DNA of 64,000 nt from Pseudomonas putida (GTDB lineage Bacteria; Pseudomonadota; Gammaproteobacteria; Pseudomonadales; Pseudomonadaceae): positions 1-64,000 of the forward strand of contig NZ_JANHLE010000026.1 of the NCBI RefSeq assembly GCF_028682475.1, in the 5' to 3' direction. The notes below the pieces were generated by a model. That model did not search any database and was not told the DNA's origin. It was given only the letters and a program-made list of their open reading frames with translations. Made by a program: the position numbers and the translations under genes. Within the stretch, counting starts at the first letter, position 1; each line of letters begins with the position of its first letter. Shown one piece after another: positions 26,906 through 35,828 of this stretch.

Positions 26906-28708
26906 TCAGAACCACTCGTCGCGCATGCTCAGGCAGGTGTCGTCACGGGCCTCGAGCAATGCCAGCTCATTATGGCAGCCCGGCACTTCCCAGGTCAGGA
27001 AATAACGCGCGGCCTGCAATTTGCCCTGGTAGAAGTCGTGGTCGGCCGGGTTGCCGCGGGTCAGCCCCTGTTCGGCATGGATCGCCTGTTGCAGCCAGCG
27101 CCAGCCGATCACACAGTGACCGAAAGCCTTGAGGTACAGCGCCGAGTTGGCCAGAGCAAGGTTGACCTGACCCTGGGCCAGGTCGCCGAGCAGCCCCAGC
27201 GTCACGCTCTGCAGGCGGACCTGCAATTGTTCAAGCGGCGTGCGCAGGTGATCCAGGCTGGAAAATGCGCGCGCCTGCTCGCAGGTTCCGGCAATCAGGC
27301 GCACCAGTTGCTTGAGCCCGGCGCCACCGTTCTGCGCCAGCTTGCGGCCGAGCAGGTCGAGCGATTGGATGCCGTGGGTGCCTTCGTGGATCGGGTTCAG
27401 GCGGTTGTCGCGGTAGTACTGCTCGACCGGGTATTCGCGGGTGTAGCCGTGGCCGCCGAGAATCTGGATCGCCAGTTCGTTGGCCTTGAGGCAGAACTCC
27501 GAGGGCCAGGATTTGACGATCGGGGTCAGCAGGTCGAGCAGTTCGTGCGCCTGCTGGCGCTGCCCCTCGGTTTCGCCGCTTTGGGTTTCGTCGAACAGCC
27601 GCGCCGCGTACAGGCCCAGGTCAAAAGCGCCCTCGACATAGGATTTCTGGGTCAGCAGCATGCGCTTTACATCGCTATGGCCGATGATCGGCACGGCAGC
27701 GGTGGCCGGGTCCTTGTTGTCCGGCAGGCGCCCTTGCGGACGCTGGCGCGCGTACTCAAGCGAGTACAGGTAACCGGCATAGCCGAGCATCACCGCGCCC
27801 ATGCCGACACCGATGCGCGCCTCGTTCATCATCTGGAACATGCAGGCCAGGCCCTGATGCGGCTTACCGACCAGGTAGCCGACGCACGCTCCGTTGTCAC
27901 CGAAATTCAACGCCGTCGAGGTGGTGCCGCGCCAGCCCATCTTGTGGAACAGCCCGGCGAGCAGTACGTCGTTGCGCGGGCCCAGGCTGCCATCGGCATT
28001 GACCAGGAACTTGGGCACGATGAACAGCGAAATACCCTTCACCCCGGGTGGTGCGTCCGGCAGCTTGGCCAGAACCATGTGCACGATGTTTTCCGCCAAC
28101 GGGTGGTCGCCGCCAGAGATGAAGATCTTGTTGCCGCGCAGCCGGTAACTGCCATCACCGGCGGGCTCTGCGCGGGTGCGGATATCGGCCAGGGATGAGC
28201 CTGCGTGAGGTTCGGTCAGGGCCATGGTGCCGAAGAAGCGGCCTTCGATCATCGGTTGCAGGAACAGGCGTTTCTGCTCATCGCTGCCAAAGCTCTCGAT
28301 CAGGTTGGCGGCGCCCATGGTCAGGAACGGGTAGGCGGTGGTACCCGCGTTGGCCGCCTGGAAGTGCGCAAAACAGGCTTGCGAAAGCAGGGTCGGCAAC
28401 TGCATGCCGCCGGCTTCGAAGTCGCGGGTGGCGTTGAGGAAACCGGCCTCCAGGAAGGCATCGACCGCGGGCTTCACCTCGGGGATCAGCAGCGCTTCGC
28501 CATTCTCGTAACGCGGCTCGTGCTCGTCGCCCTTGCGGTTGTGCGGTGCGAAATACTTCTCGGCGATGGTCCGCGCCGTGTTCAGCGCAGCGTCGAAGGT
28601 TTCGCGTGTGTGCTCGGCAAAGCGTGGGCGTTGAGTGAGGGCCTCGGCGTCGAGCACTTCGTAGAGTTCGAAGGCCAGGTTGCGGGCGCTGAGCAGGGTC
28701 TCGGACAT
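26906..28708 (-). CDS. Acyl-CoA dehydrogenase (about 600-residue type)
   Basis: FAD enzyme that makes the alpha-beta double bond in an acyl-CoA. The 600-residue product has the long layout with an N-terminal extension and a C-terminal extra domain, as in the FadE/DmdC-like group. Visible signatures are MALTEPHAGSSLADI (FAD/acyl site), GNKIFISGGDH, and IHEGTHGIQSLDLLGRK, where the Glu is the likely catalytic base. The ATG at 28708 is preceded by AGGAA at eight bases; longer frames would run into the REP pair. No thiolase, hydratase or ETF genes are adjacent, so the chain-length range is open. Confidence 0.9.
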   Translation of the reverse strand: MSETLLSARNLAFELYEVLDAEALTQRPRFAEHTRETFDAALNTARTIAEKYFAPHNRKGDEHEPRYENGEALLIPEVKPAVDAFLEAGFLNATRDFEAGGMQLPTLLSQACFAHFQAANAGTTAYPFLTMGAANLIESFGSDEQKRLFLQPMIEGRFFGTMALTEPHAGSSLADIRTRAEPAGDGSYRLRGNKIFISGGDHPLAENIVHMVLAKLPDAPPGVKGISLFIVPKFLVNADGSLGPRNDVLLAGLFHKMGWRGTTSTALNFGDNGACVGYLVGKPHQGLACMFQMMNEARIGVGMGAVMLGYAGYLYSLEYARQRPQGRLPDNKDPATAAVPIIGHSDVKRMLLTQKSYVEGAFDLGLYAARLFDETQSGETEGQRQQAHELLDLLTPIVKSWPSEFCLKANELAIQILGGHGYTREYPVEQYYRDNRLNPIHEGTHGIQSLDLLGRKLAQNGGAGLKQLVRLIAGTCEQARAFSSLDHLRTPLEQLQVRLQSVTLGLLGDLAQGQVNLALANSALYLKAFGHCVIGWRWLQQAIHAEQGLTRGNPADHDFYQGKLQAARYFLTWEVPGCHNELALLEARDDTCLSMRDEWF

Positions 28709-28828
28709 GACGGCATTCCTGTCTGGGGATGCGCCGAGTCTAGGCAGGGGGGCAGGCACTGCACAGTGAAATAGATGTGGGTGATAGGAGGGTAGAACCA
28801 GCTTCGGAAGAAACCACGCCCTGAAAGC

Positions 28829-28893
28829 ATCGCGGGGCAAGCCCGCTCCCACCGGCTTATCACAAACCGGTGGGAGCGGGCTTGCCCCGCGAT
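28829..28893. repeat. REP inverted pair (GCGGGGCAAGCCCGCTCC type)
   Basis: Complete inverted arms lie between putA, which ends at 28907, and the acyl-CoA dehydrogenase gene on the same strand. Confidence 0.93.
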
Positions 28894-28906
28894 TGAGTGA
28901 TAGCTA

Positions 28907-31900
28907 TCAGCCGATAGTCATCAAGCTCGCATTACCACCCGCAGCAGCAGTGTTGACGCTCAGTGCACGCTCAATCACCAGGCGCTCCAGGGCAATCGAG
29001 GTTTCACCCGACGACAGGCCATGGACGCCGACGATGGCACCGGCACGCTTGGCCACTTGCTCGCAGACCGCGCGCAGCTGGTCGGAGTGGCCGTGGTGCA
29101 GGACGGCGTCGAACACCACCTCGTCCTTGGTCCAGTCGCCCACCAGCTTGATGCGGGCCTGGACGTCTTTCGGCAGACGGTTGCGCAGGGTCTTGGTCAG
29201 TTCGCCTTCCGGCCATACCGCCGAGCTGCCCACGGCAAGTACCGCAGCCAGTTGGGTCAGCAGGTCAGCCTCGACCTCGGCCAGGCACAGTACGTGCTCG
29301 CGCGGCAGGATGGTGTAGCTGTTGCGCTCGCCGGTCGGGCCGGCCAGCAGGCGGCTGATACCGCTTTGCGACTGCTTGGCGAACTGCTCGCAGAGGCTGC
29401 CCAGTTCGTTCAGCTGGTTGCTTGCAGCCCAGGTCTTGAGCGCTTGCAAAGGCTTGCTCAGCTCGTCGCGCAGGCGGGTGTCCGGGGCGTTGCCGGCGTC
29501 GGTACGCTGGAACGATTGCTCGATGGCATCGGCCGGACGGGTCGACAGCAGGCGGTACAAGTACAGCGGGCCACCCGCTTTCGGACCGGTGCCGGACAGG
29601 CCTTCACCACCGAACGGCTGGACACCGACCACGGCACCGACGATGTTGCGGTTGACGTAGACGTTACCGGCATTGACGGTGTCGATGACCTTGGCGATGG
29701 TTTCGTCGATCCGGGTGTGAACACCCAGGGTCAGGCCGTAACCGGAAGCGTTGATCTGCTCGATCAGCTGGTCGAGGTTCTTGCGGTTGTAGCGCACCAC
29801 GTGCAGCACCGGACCGAAGATCTCGCGTTGCAGCTCGTCGAAGCTTTCCAGCTCGATCAGGGTTGGCATGACAAAGGTGCCGCGCTTGATCTCTTCGCCG
29901 TTAGCGATGGCAACCTGGTACACCGAGCGACCTTTGTCGCGCATGCCCTGGATGTGTTTCTCGATACCGGCCTTGGCTTCGGCGTCGATCACCGGGCCAA
30001 TATCCACGTTCAGGCGCTCCGGGTTACCCAGGCGGCTTTCGGCCATGGCGCCCTTGAGCATCTCGATCACGCGGTCGGCCGAATCTTCCTGCAGGCACAG
30101 CACGCGCAGTGCCGAGCAGCGCTGGCCGGCGCTGTCGAAAGCCGAGGAGACGACGTCGATGACCACTTGTTCGGTGAGTGCCGAGGAGTCGACGATCATC
30201 GCGTTCTGGCCACCGGTTTCGGCGATCAGCGGGATCGGACGGCCCTGGGCATCCAGGCGGCCGGCGATGTTGCGTTGCAGCAGGCGGGCGACTTCGGTGG
30301 AACCGGTGAACATCACGCCTTTGACCCGATCGTCACCGACCAGACGGGCGCCGACGGTCTCACCGCGGCCTGGCAGCAGCTGTACCACGCCTTCAGGGAT
30401 ACCGGCTTCGAGCAGCAGGCGCACAGCCTGGGCGGCAACCAGCGGAGTTTGTTCGGCAGGCTTGGCGAGTACCGGGTTGCCGGCAGCCAGGGCCGCAGCG
30501 ACCTGGCCGCTGAAGATCGCCAGCGGGAAGTTCCACGGGCTGATGCAGACCACCGGGCCCAGCGGGCGGTGGGCATCGTTGCTGAAGTCGTTACGGGCCT
30601 GCACCGCGTAGTAGCGCAGGAAGTCGACTGCTTCACGGACTTCAGCGATGGCGTTGGCGAAGGTCTTGCCGGCTTCACGGGCGAGCAGGCCCATCAGCGG
30701 CTGGATCTCGGCTTCCATCAGGTCGGCGGCGCGTTCGAGGATCGCCGCACGTTCGGCGGGTGGCGTGGCCTGCCAGATCGGCGCGGCGTTGAGGGCGCAC
30801 TGGATGGCGTTGTCGACGTCGGCAACGGTGGCTTCCTGGACATGACCGACCACGTCACGGTGATCGGACGGGTTCAGCACTGGCGCAGCAGCTTCATTGC
30901 TGGAGGCGCAGCCAAGCATCGGTGCGGCTTTCCAGTCGTTGTGGGCAGTGGCCAGCAGGGCGCAGGACAGCGACGCCAGGCGATGTTCGTTGGCCATGTC
31001 GATACCGGCGGAGTTGGCCCGCTCGGCGCCGTACAGGTCACGCGGCAATGGAATACGCGGATGCGGCAGGCCGAAGTTGCCTTCCTGGGTGGCCATCTGC
31101 TCGATGGTGGCGACCGGGTCGGCAACCAGTTCCTGGATCGAAATCGACTGGTCGGCAATACGGTTGACGAACGAGGTGTTGGCGCCGTTTTCCAGCAGGC
31201 GGCGAACCAGGTAGGCCAGCAGGGTTTCATGGGTGCCGACCGGTGCATACACGCGGCACGGACGGTTCAGCTTGCCATCGGCAACCTTGCCGACAACCTG
31301 TTCGTACAGCGGCTCACCCATGCCGTGCAGGCACTGGAACTCGTACTGGCCAGGGTAATAGTTCTGACCGGCGATATGGTAGATGGCCGACAGGGTGTGG
31401 GCGTTGTGCGTGGCGAACTGCGGGTAGATGACTTCCGGTACCGACAGCAGTTTGCGTGCGCAAGCGATGTAGGACACGTCGGTGTACACCTTGCGGGTGT
31501 AGACCGGGTAGCCTTCCAGGCCTTCGACCTGGGCGCGCTTGATCTCGCTGTCCCAGTAGGCACCCTTCACCAGACGGATCATCAGGCGATGACGGCTGCG
31601 GCGGGCGAGGTCGATGACGTAGTCGATCACGTACGGGCAGCGCTTCTGGTAGGCCTGGATGACGAAGCCGATACCGTTCCAGCCGGTCAGCTGCGGTTCG
31701 AAGCACAGGCGCTCGAGCAGGTCCAGCGACAGCTCCAGGCGGTCGGCTTCCTCGGCGTCGATGTTCAGGCCGATGTCGTACTGCTTGGCCAGCAGGGTCA
31801 GCGACAGCAGGCGCGGGTACAACTCGTCCATCACGCGTTCGTACTGGGCACGGCTGTAACGCGGGTGCAGGGCCGAGAGCTTGATCGAGATGCCCGGACC

Positions 31901-32860
31901 TTCGTAGATGCCGCGACCGTGCGAAGCTTTACCGATCGAGTGGATCGCCTGCTCGTAGGAGGCCAGGTATTTCTGTGCGTCGTGCTCGGTCAGTGCGGCT
32001 TCGCCGAGCATGTCGTAGGAGTAGCGGAAGCCCTTGGCTTCGAACTTGCTGGCGTTGGCCAGGGCTTCGGCGATGGTTTCGCCGGTGACGAACTGCTCGC
32101 CCATCAGGCGCATGGCCATGTCGACGCCCTTGCGGATCATCGGCTCGCCGCTCTTGCCGATGATGCGGCTGAGCGAGGAGGTCAGGCCGGATTCGTTGTG
32201 GGTCGAGACCAGTTTGCCGGTCAGCAGCAGGCCCCAGGTCGCGGCGTTGACGAACAGCGACGGGCTGTTGCCCAGGTGCGGCTGCCAGTTGCCGGTGCTG
32301 ATCTTGTCGCGGATCAGGGCGTCACGGGTGCCTTTGTCGGGAATGCGCAGCAGGGCTTCGGCCAGGCACATCAGCGCCACGCCTTCCTGCGACGACAGGG
32401 AGAATTCCTGCAGCAGGCCCTGAACGATGCCGGCACGGCCGCCAGCGCTCTTCTGGTTGCGCAGTTTTTCGGCGATGCCGGCGGCCAGCTTGTTGGTAGC
32501 TTCGGCCATGGCGGCGGGCAGGCGCGCCTGCTCCAGCAGCATCGGCACCACTTCCGGCTCAGGACGGCGATAGGCGGCAGTGATAGCCGAACGCAGTACC
32601 GATTGCGGCAGGATGCTTTCGGCGAATTCGAGGAAGCACTGGTGGCTGTGGTCGCCCAGGACTTCACCGGCTTCATCGCCATTGATGATCGACTGACCGT
32701 TGAGTTCGGTCAGGGTGGCGCCACCCTCGAGCTTTTCCAGGTAATTGAAGATTGCCTGTTTGATCAACCAGTGCGGTGTGCGGTCGATGGACTGCGCAGC
32801 TGCTTTGAGTCGCTCACGGGTCGGGTCGTCAAGTTTGACCCCAAGGGTGGTCGTCGCCAT
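28907..32860 (-). CDS. putA: Trifunctional PutA: repressor, proline dehydrogenase, P5C dehydrogenase
   Basis: Oxidises proline to glutamate in two steps at the inner membrane and represses the put genes when proline is absent. The 1317-residue product has an N-terminal ribbon-helix-helix (1-48, with GVKLDDPTRERLK and TPHWLIKQAIFNYLE closely matching E. coli PutA), a FAD-binding barrel (about 250-560), and an aldehyde dehydrogenase domain. That domain has the Glu segment AETGGQNA and catalytic Cys915 in GQRCSA. A C-terminal ALDH-like extension completes the type B layout. It is divergent from putP across a region full of PutA-type binding hexamers. Confidence 0.98.
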   Translation of the reverse strand: MATTTLGVKLDDPTRERLKAAAQSIDRTPHWLIKQAIFNYLEKLEGGATLTELNGQSIINGDEAGEVLGDHSHQCFLEFAESILPQSVLRSAITAAYRRPEPEVVPMLLEQARLPAAMAEATNKLAAGIAEKLRNQKSAGGRAGIVQGLLQEFSLSSQEGVALMCLAEALLRIPDKGTRDALIRDKISTGNWQPHLGNSPSLFVNAATWGLLLTGKLVSTHNESGLTSSLSRIIGKSGEPMIRKGVDMAMRLMGEQFVTGETIAEALANASKFEAKGFRYSYDMLGEAALTEHDAQKYLASYEQAIHSIGKASHGRGIYEGPGISIKLSALHPRYSRAQYERVMDELYPRLLSLTLLAKQYDIGLNIDAEEADRLELSLDLLERLCFEPQLTGWNGIGFVIQAYQKRCPYVIDYVIDLARRSRHRLMIRLVKGAYWDSEIKRAQVEGLEGYPVYTRKVYTDVSYIACARKLLSVPEVIYPQFATHNAHTLSAIYHIAGQNYYPGQYEFQCLHGMGEPLYEQVVGKVADGKLNRPCRVYAPVGTHETLLAYLVRRLLENGANTSFVNRIADQSISIQELVADPVATIEQMATQEGNFGLPHPRIPLPRDLYGAERANSAGIDMANEHRLASLSCALLATAHNDWKAAPMLGCASSNEAAAPVLNPSDHRDVVGHVQEATVADVDNAIQCALNAAPIWQATPPAERAAILERAADLMEAEIQPLMGLLAREAGKTFANAIAEVREAVDFLRYYAVQARNDFSNDAHRPLGPVVCISPWNFPLAIFSGQVAAALAAGNPVLAKPAEQTPLVAAQAVRLLLEAGIPEGVVQLLPGRGETVGARLVGDDRVKGVMFTGSTEVARLLQRNIAGRLDAQGRPIPLIAETGGQNAMIVDSSALTEQVVIDVVSSAFDSAGQRCSALRVLCLQEDSADRVIEMLKGAMAESRLGNPERLNVDIGPVIDAEAKAGIEKHIQGMRDKGRSVYQVAIANGEEIKRGTFVMPTLIELESFDELQREIFGPVLHVVRYNRKNLDQLIEQINASGYGLTLGVHTRIDETIAKVIDTVNAGNVYVNRNIVGAVVGVQPFGGEGLSGTGPKAGGPLYLYRLLSTRPADAIEQSFQRTDAGNAPDTRLRDELSKPLQALKTWAASNQLNELGSLCEQFAKQSQSGISRLLAGPTGERNSYTILPREHVLCLAEVEADLLTQLAAVLAVGSSAVWPEGELTKTLRNRLPKDVQARIKLVGDWTKDEVVFDAVLHHGHSDQLRAVCEQVAKRAGAIVGVHGLSSGETSIALERLVIERALSVNTAAAGGNASLMTIG

Positions 32861-32930
32861 TTCTTATCCTCATTATTGCCACAGGCTGTGGCTTAAGCTG
32901 GCGCCAAGATTAGCTGTGCGCGATTTTGGG

Positions 32931-33166
32931 TGCAACCTAGTGCAACCCAAAAAATGTAGGAAAAAAGTGCAACTCGTCCGGTGGGTAAAACCTCACGGCA
33001 AAAATGGCGGTTTATGGTGCATTTTCTTCTGTAGGCGTAGGTTCTTGCTCCGAAAAGGAGCAAAAAGCTTCTGTTACGCAAAAAATCCGACGAGGTGCAA
33101 CTTGAATGCAAAAACAGGTTGCACCTTCTTTGCGTTGTTGCATAGCATTCGCGGCCTGGGTGCAAC
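32931..33166. promoter_or_regulatory. Cluster of seven PutA operator hexamers (GTTGCA)
   Basis: The put intergenic region is 353 bp. GTTGCA or its complement occurs at 32931, 32941, 32968, 33096, 33118, 33137 and 33161; six of the seven extend to GTTGCAC. They form two groups, three near putA and four near putP; the first two are spaced exactly 10 bp. E. coli PutA is known to bind this hexamer through its ribbon-helix-helix domain, which is conserved here. The stretch between the groups (32974-33095) is AT-richer and should hold the divergent promoters. Confidence 0.85.
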
Positions 33167-33213
33167 CTCCTCTGAGGCTGTCGCTACATAAAAACAAACG
33201 CCAGGGCGCAACA

Positions 33214-34698
33214 ATGAGTGTAAGCAATCCAACCTTGATCACGTTCGTGATCTACATCGCGGCAATGGTGTTGATCGGCTTCATGGCCTATCGCTCCACC
33301 AACAACCTGTCCGACTACATCCTCGGTGGCCGCAGCCTCGGCAGCGTCGTGACCGCGCTTTCGGCTGGCGCCTCGGACATGAGCGGCTGGCTGTTGATGG
33401 GCCTGCCGGGCGCCATCTATATGTCGGGTCTGTCGGAAAGCTGGATCGCCATCGGTCTGATCGTCGGTGCCTACCTGAACTGGCTGTTCGTTGCCGGTCG
33501 TCTGCGCGTGCAGACCGAGCACAACGGCGATGCCTTGACCCTGCCGGACTACTTCTCCAGCCGCTTCGAAGACAACAGCGGTCTGCTGCGGATCATCTCC
33601 GCGGTAGTGATCCTGGTGTTCTTCACTATTTACTGCGCCTCCGGCATCGTCGCCGGTGCCCGCCTGTTCGAAAGCACCTTCGGCATGTCCTATGAGACTG
33701 CGCTGTGGGCCGGTGCGGCTGCGACCATTGCCTACACCTTCGTTGGTGGTTTCCTGGCGGTGAGCTGGACCGATACCGTCCAGGCCACGCTGATGATCTT
33801 CGCCCTGATCCTGACCCCGGTGATCGTGCTGATCGCCACTGGCGGCTTCGATACCACGTTTGCCGCCATCGAGCTGCAGGATGCGGGCAACTTCGACATG
33901 CTCAAGGGCACCACTTTCATCGGCATCATCTCGCTGATGGGTTGGGGTCTGGGCTACTTCGGCCAGCCACACATCCTGGCGCGTTTCATGGCTGCCGATT
34001 CGGTCAAGTCGATCGCCAAGGCCCGTCGCATCTCCATGACCTGGATGATCCTCTGCCTGGTCGGCACCTGTGCCGTTGGCTTCTTCGGTATCGCCTACTT
34101 CTCGGCGCACCCTGAAGTGGCAGGTCCTGTGACCGAGAACCACGAGCGTGTGTTCATCGAGCTGGCCAAGATCCTCTTCAATCCATGGATTGCCGGTGTC
34201 CTGCTGTCGGCCATTCTGGCTGCCGTCATGAGTACCCTGAGCTGCCAGCTGCTGGTGTGCTCCAGTGCCCTGACCGAAGACTTCTACAAGACCTTCCTGC
34301 GCAAAGGTGCTTCGCAGGTGGAGCTGGTCTGGGTCGGCCGTGCCATGGTGCTGCTGGTGGCCGTGGTTGCCATCTTGATCGCGTCCAACCCCGAGAACCG
34401 TGTTCTGGGTCTGGTCAGCTACGCCTGGGCAGGCTTCGGTGCTGCCTTCGGTCCGGTTGTGCTGATCTCGGTACTGTGGAAAGGCATGACCCGTAACGGT
34501 GCGCTGGCTGGCATCCTGGTAGGTGCGATCACCGTCGTGGTGTGGAAGCACTTCTCCATCTGGGGCCTGTACGAAATCATTCCGGGCTTCCTCTTCGGTG
34601 CCCTGGCTATCTACTTCGTCAGTAAGGCGGGCAGCCCGTCGGCCGCGATGGTTTCGCGTTTCGAAGCTGCAGACCAGGCGTTCAAAGTCGGTCATTGA
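33214..34698 (+). CDS. putP: Sodium/proline symporter
   Basis: SSS-family transporter bringing proline into the cell with Na+. The 494-residue product has about 13 membrane segments. The family motifs are present, such as GGRSLGSVVTALSAGASDMSGWLLMG near the N terminus, GWGLGYFGQPHILARFMA in the middle, and ILAAVMSTLSCQLLVCSS, the region of the conserved Na+-site helix. The ATG at 33214 gives the conserved start MSVSNPTLITF; AGGG lies upstream. It is divergent from putA with shared operators and followed by a hairpin terminator. Confidence 0.97.
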   Translation: MSVSNPTLITFVIYIAAMVLIGFMAYRSTNNLSDYILGGRSLGSVVTALSAGASDMSGWLLMGLPGAIYMSGLSESWIAIGLIVGAYLNWLFVAGRLRVQTEHNGDALTLPDYFSSRFEDNSGLLRIISAVVILVFFTIYCASGIVAGARLFESTFGMSYETALWAGAAATIAYTFVGGFLAVSWTDTVQATLMIFALILTPVIVLIATGGFDTTFAAIELQDAGNFDMLKGTTFIGIISLMGWGLGYFGQPHILARFMAADSVKSIAKARRISMTWMILCLVGTCAVGFFGIAYFSAHPEVAGPVTENHERVFIELAKILFNPWIAGVLLSAILAAVMSTLSCQLLVCSSALTEDFYKTFLRKGASQVELVWVGRAMVLLVAVVAILIASNPENRVLGLVSYAWAGFGAAFGPVVLISVLWKGMTRNGALAGILVGAITVVVWKHFSIWGLYEIIPGFLFGALAIYFVSKAGSPSAAMVSRFEAADQAFKVGH

Positions 34699-34718
34699 TC
34701 GACTGCTGAGTTTCGCCT

Positions 34719-34756
34719 GACAACGGCCCGGCCTCGCAAGAGTCCGGGCCGTTGTC
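34719..34756 (+). terminator. Hairpin terminator after putP
   Basis: GACAACGGCCCGG and CCGGGCCGTTGTC are perfect 13-base arms around a 12-base loop, followed by GTTT. The stem is strong but the T tract is short. Confidence 0.75.
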
Positions 34757-34829
34757 GTTTGTGTGGCGCCAAGCCCGCTCCCACAGTTCGGCGTGACAGG
34801 GTAAACTGCGCAGTCTTGCAGGAGTTGCC

Positions 34830-35666
34830 ATGAACTATCGTCACGCCTTTCACGCCGGCAACCACGCCGACGTCTTCAAACACCTCGTGTTGACCCGCCT
34901 TATTGCGCTGATGTCGCGCAAAGAACAGCCGTTCGCTTACCTCGACACCCACGCCGGCCTCGGTCTGTACGACCTGCAGGGCGATCAGGCGACGCGTACC
35001 GGCGAGTGGATCGAAGGTGTCGGTCGGCTTTGGGGGCGTGATGACCTGCCGGAAGTCACCGCTGACTATCTGCGTATCCTGCGCAAGATGAACCCCGACG
35101 GCGAGCTGCGCTACTACCCGGGGTCGCCTGAGCTTGCCCGGCGCCTGGCGCGTCAGCAGGATCGTGTGTTGCTCAACGAGAAGCACCCCGAAGACGGGCG
35201 CATGCTCAAGGACAACATGAAAAAGGACCCACGCGTCGCCGTGCACCTGGGTGAAGGCTGGCATGTGCCGCGGGCGCTGCTGCCGGTGCAGGAAAAGCGC
35301 GCAGTGATGCTGATCGACCCGCCGTTCGAGCAGGCCGATGAGCTCAAGCGCTGCACCGTGGCATTGAAAGAGGCCATCAGCCGCATGCGTCAGACCGTTG
35401 CGGCGATCTGGTACCCGATCAAGGATCAGCGCCAGCTGGTGCGCTTCTATCAGGACCTGACCAGCACCGGTGCGCCGAAGCTGCTGCGGGTCGAGCTGTA
35501 TGTGCATCCCCAGGACAGCCCGCAGGGTCTCAATGGTTCTGGCCTGGCCATTGCCAACCCGCCGTGGGGGCTTGAGGAGGAGCTGCGTGAGCTGCTGCCG
35601 TGGTTGTCGCAGGTGTTGGCGCAGACGCAGGGCAGTTGGCGCATGGACTGGCTGATCGCCGAATAG
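34830..35666 (+). CDS. rlmJ: 23S rRNA (adenine-2030-N6)-methyltransferase
   Basis: Methylates A2030 of 23S rRNA with SAM. The 278-residue product begins MNYRHAFHAGNHADVFKH, the family's hallmark, and has the amino-methyltransferase motif IV as LIDPPFEQ. AGGAG lies six bases before the ATG. It is a single gene between the putP terminator and a REP pair; the LPS locus starts after it. Confidence 0.95.
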   Translation: MNYRHAFHAGNHADVFKHLVLTRLIALMSRKEQPFAYLDTHAGLGLYDLQGDQATRTGEWIEGVGRLWGRDDLPEVTADYLRILRKMNPDGELRYYPGSPELARRLARQQDRVLLNEKHPEDGRMLKDNMKKDPRVAVHLGEGWHVPRALLPVQEKRAVMLIDPPFEQADELKRCTVALKEAISRMRQTVAAIWYPIKDQRQLVRFYQDLTSTGAPKLLRVELYVHPQDSPQGLNGSGLAIANPPWGLEEELRELLPWLSQVLAQTQGSWRMDWLIAE

Positions 35667-35677
35667 GTGTTGGTGTG

Positions 35678-35744
35678 GTAGCGGGCTTGCCCCGCGATGC
35701 GATGTGACTGACAGCTCGCAATCGCGGGGCAAGCCCGCTCCTAC
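35678..35744. repeat. REP inverted pair, arms in the opposite orientation
   Basis: Arms of the GCGGGGCAAGCCCGCTCC type are arranged outward relative to the other pairs here (GTAGCGGGCTTGCCCCGCGAT first, ATCGCGGGGCAAGCCCGCTC second). A TATAAT hexamer (35754-35759) follows at once and may be the -10 box for the LPS-core genes. Confidence 0.88.
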
Positions 35745-35828
35745 AGTTTGCGTTATAATCCCGCTCTTTCGTTGCCGCTCGCCCCACGGGGCCAGGGCGC
35801 ATTTTTACAGATTGAAGAGGCTAGACCC

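Noticed and set aside
29021..32896. Very long plus-strand open frame opposite putA
   Set aside because: It is an exact shadow of putA, with composition driven by third-position GC and no recognisable motif.
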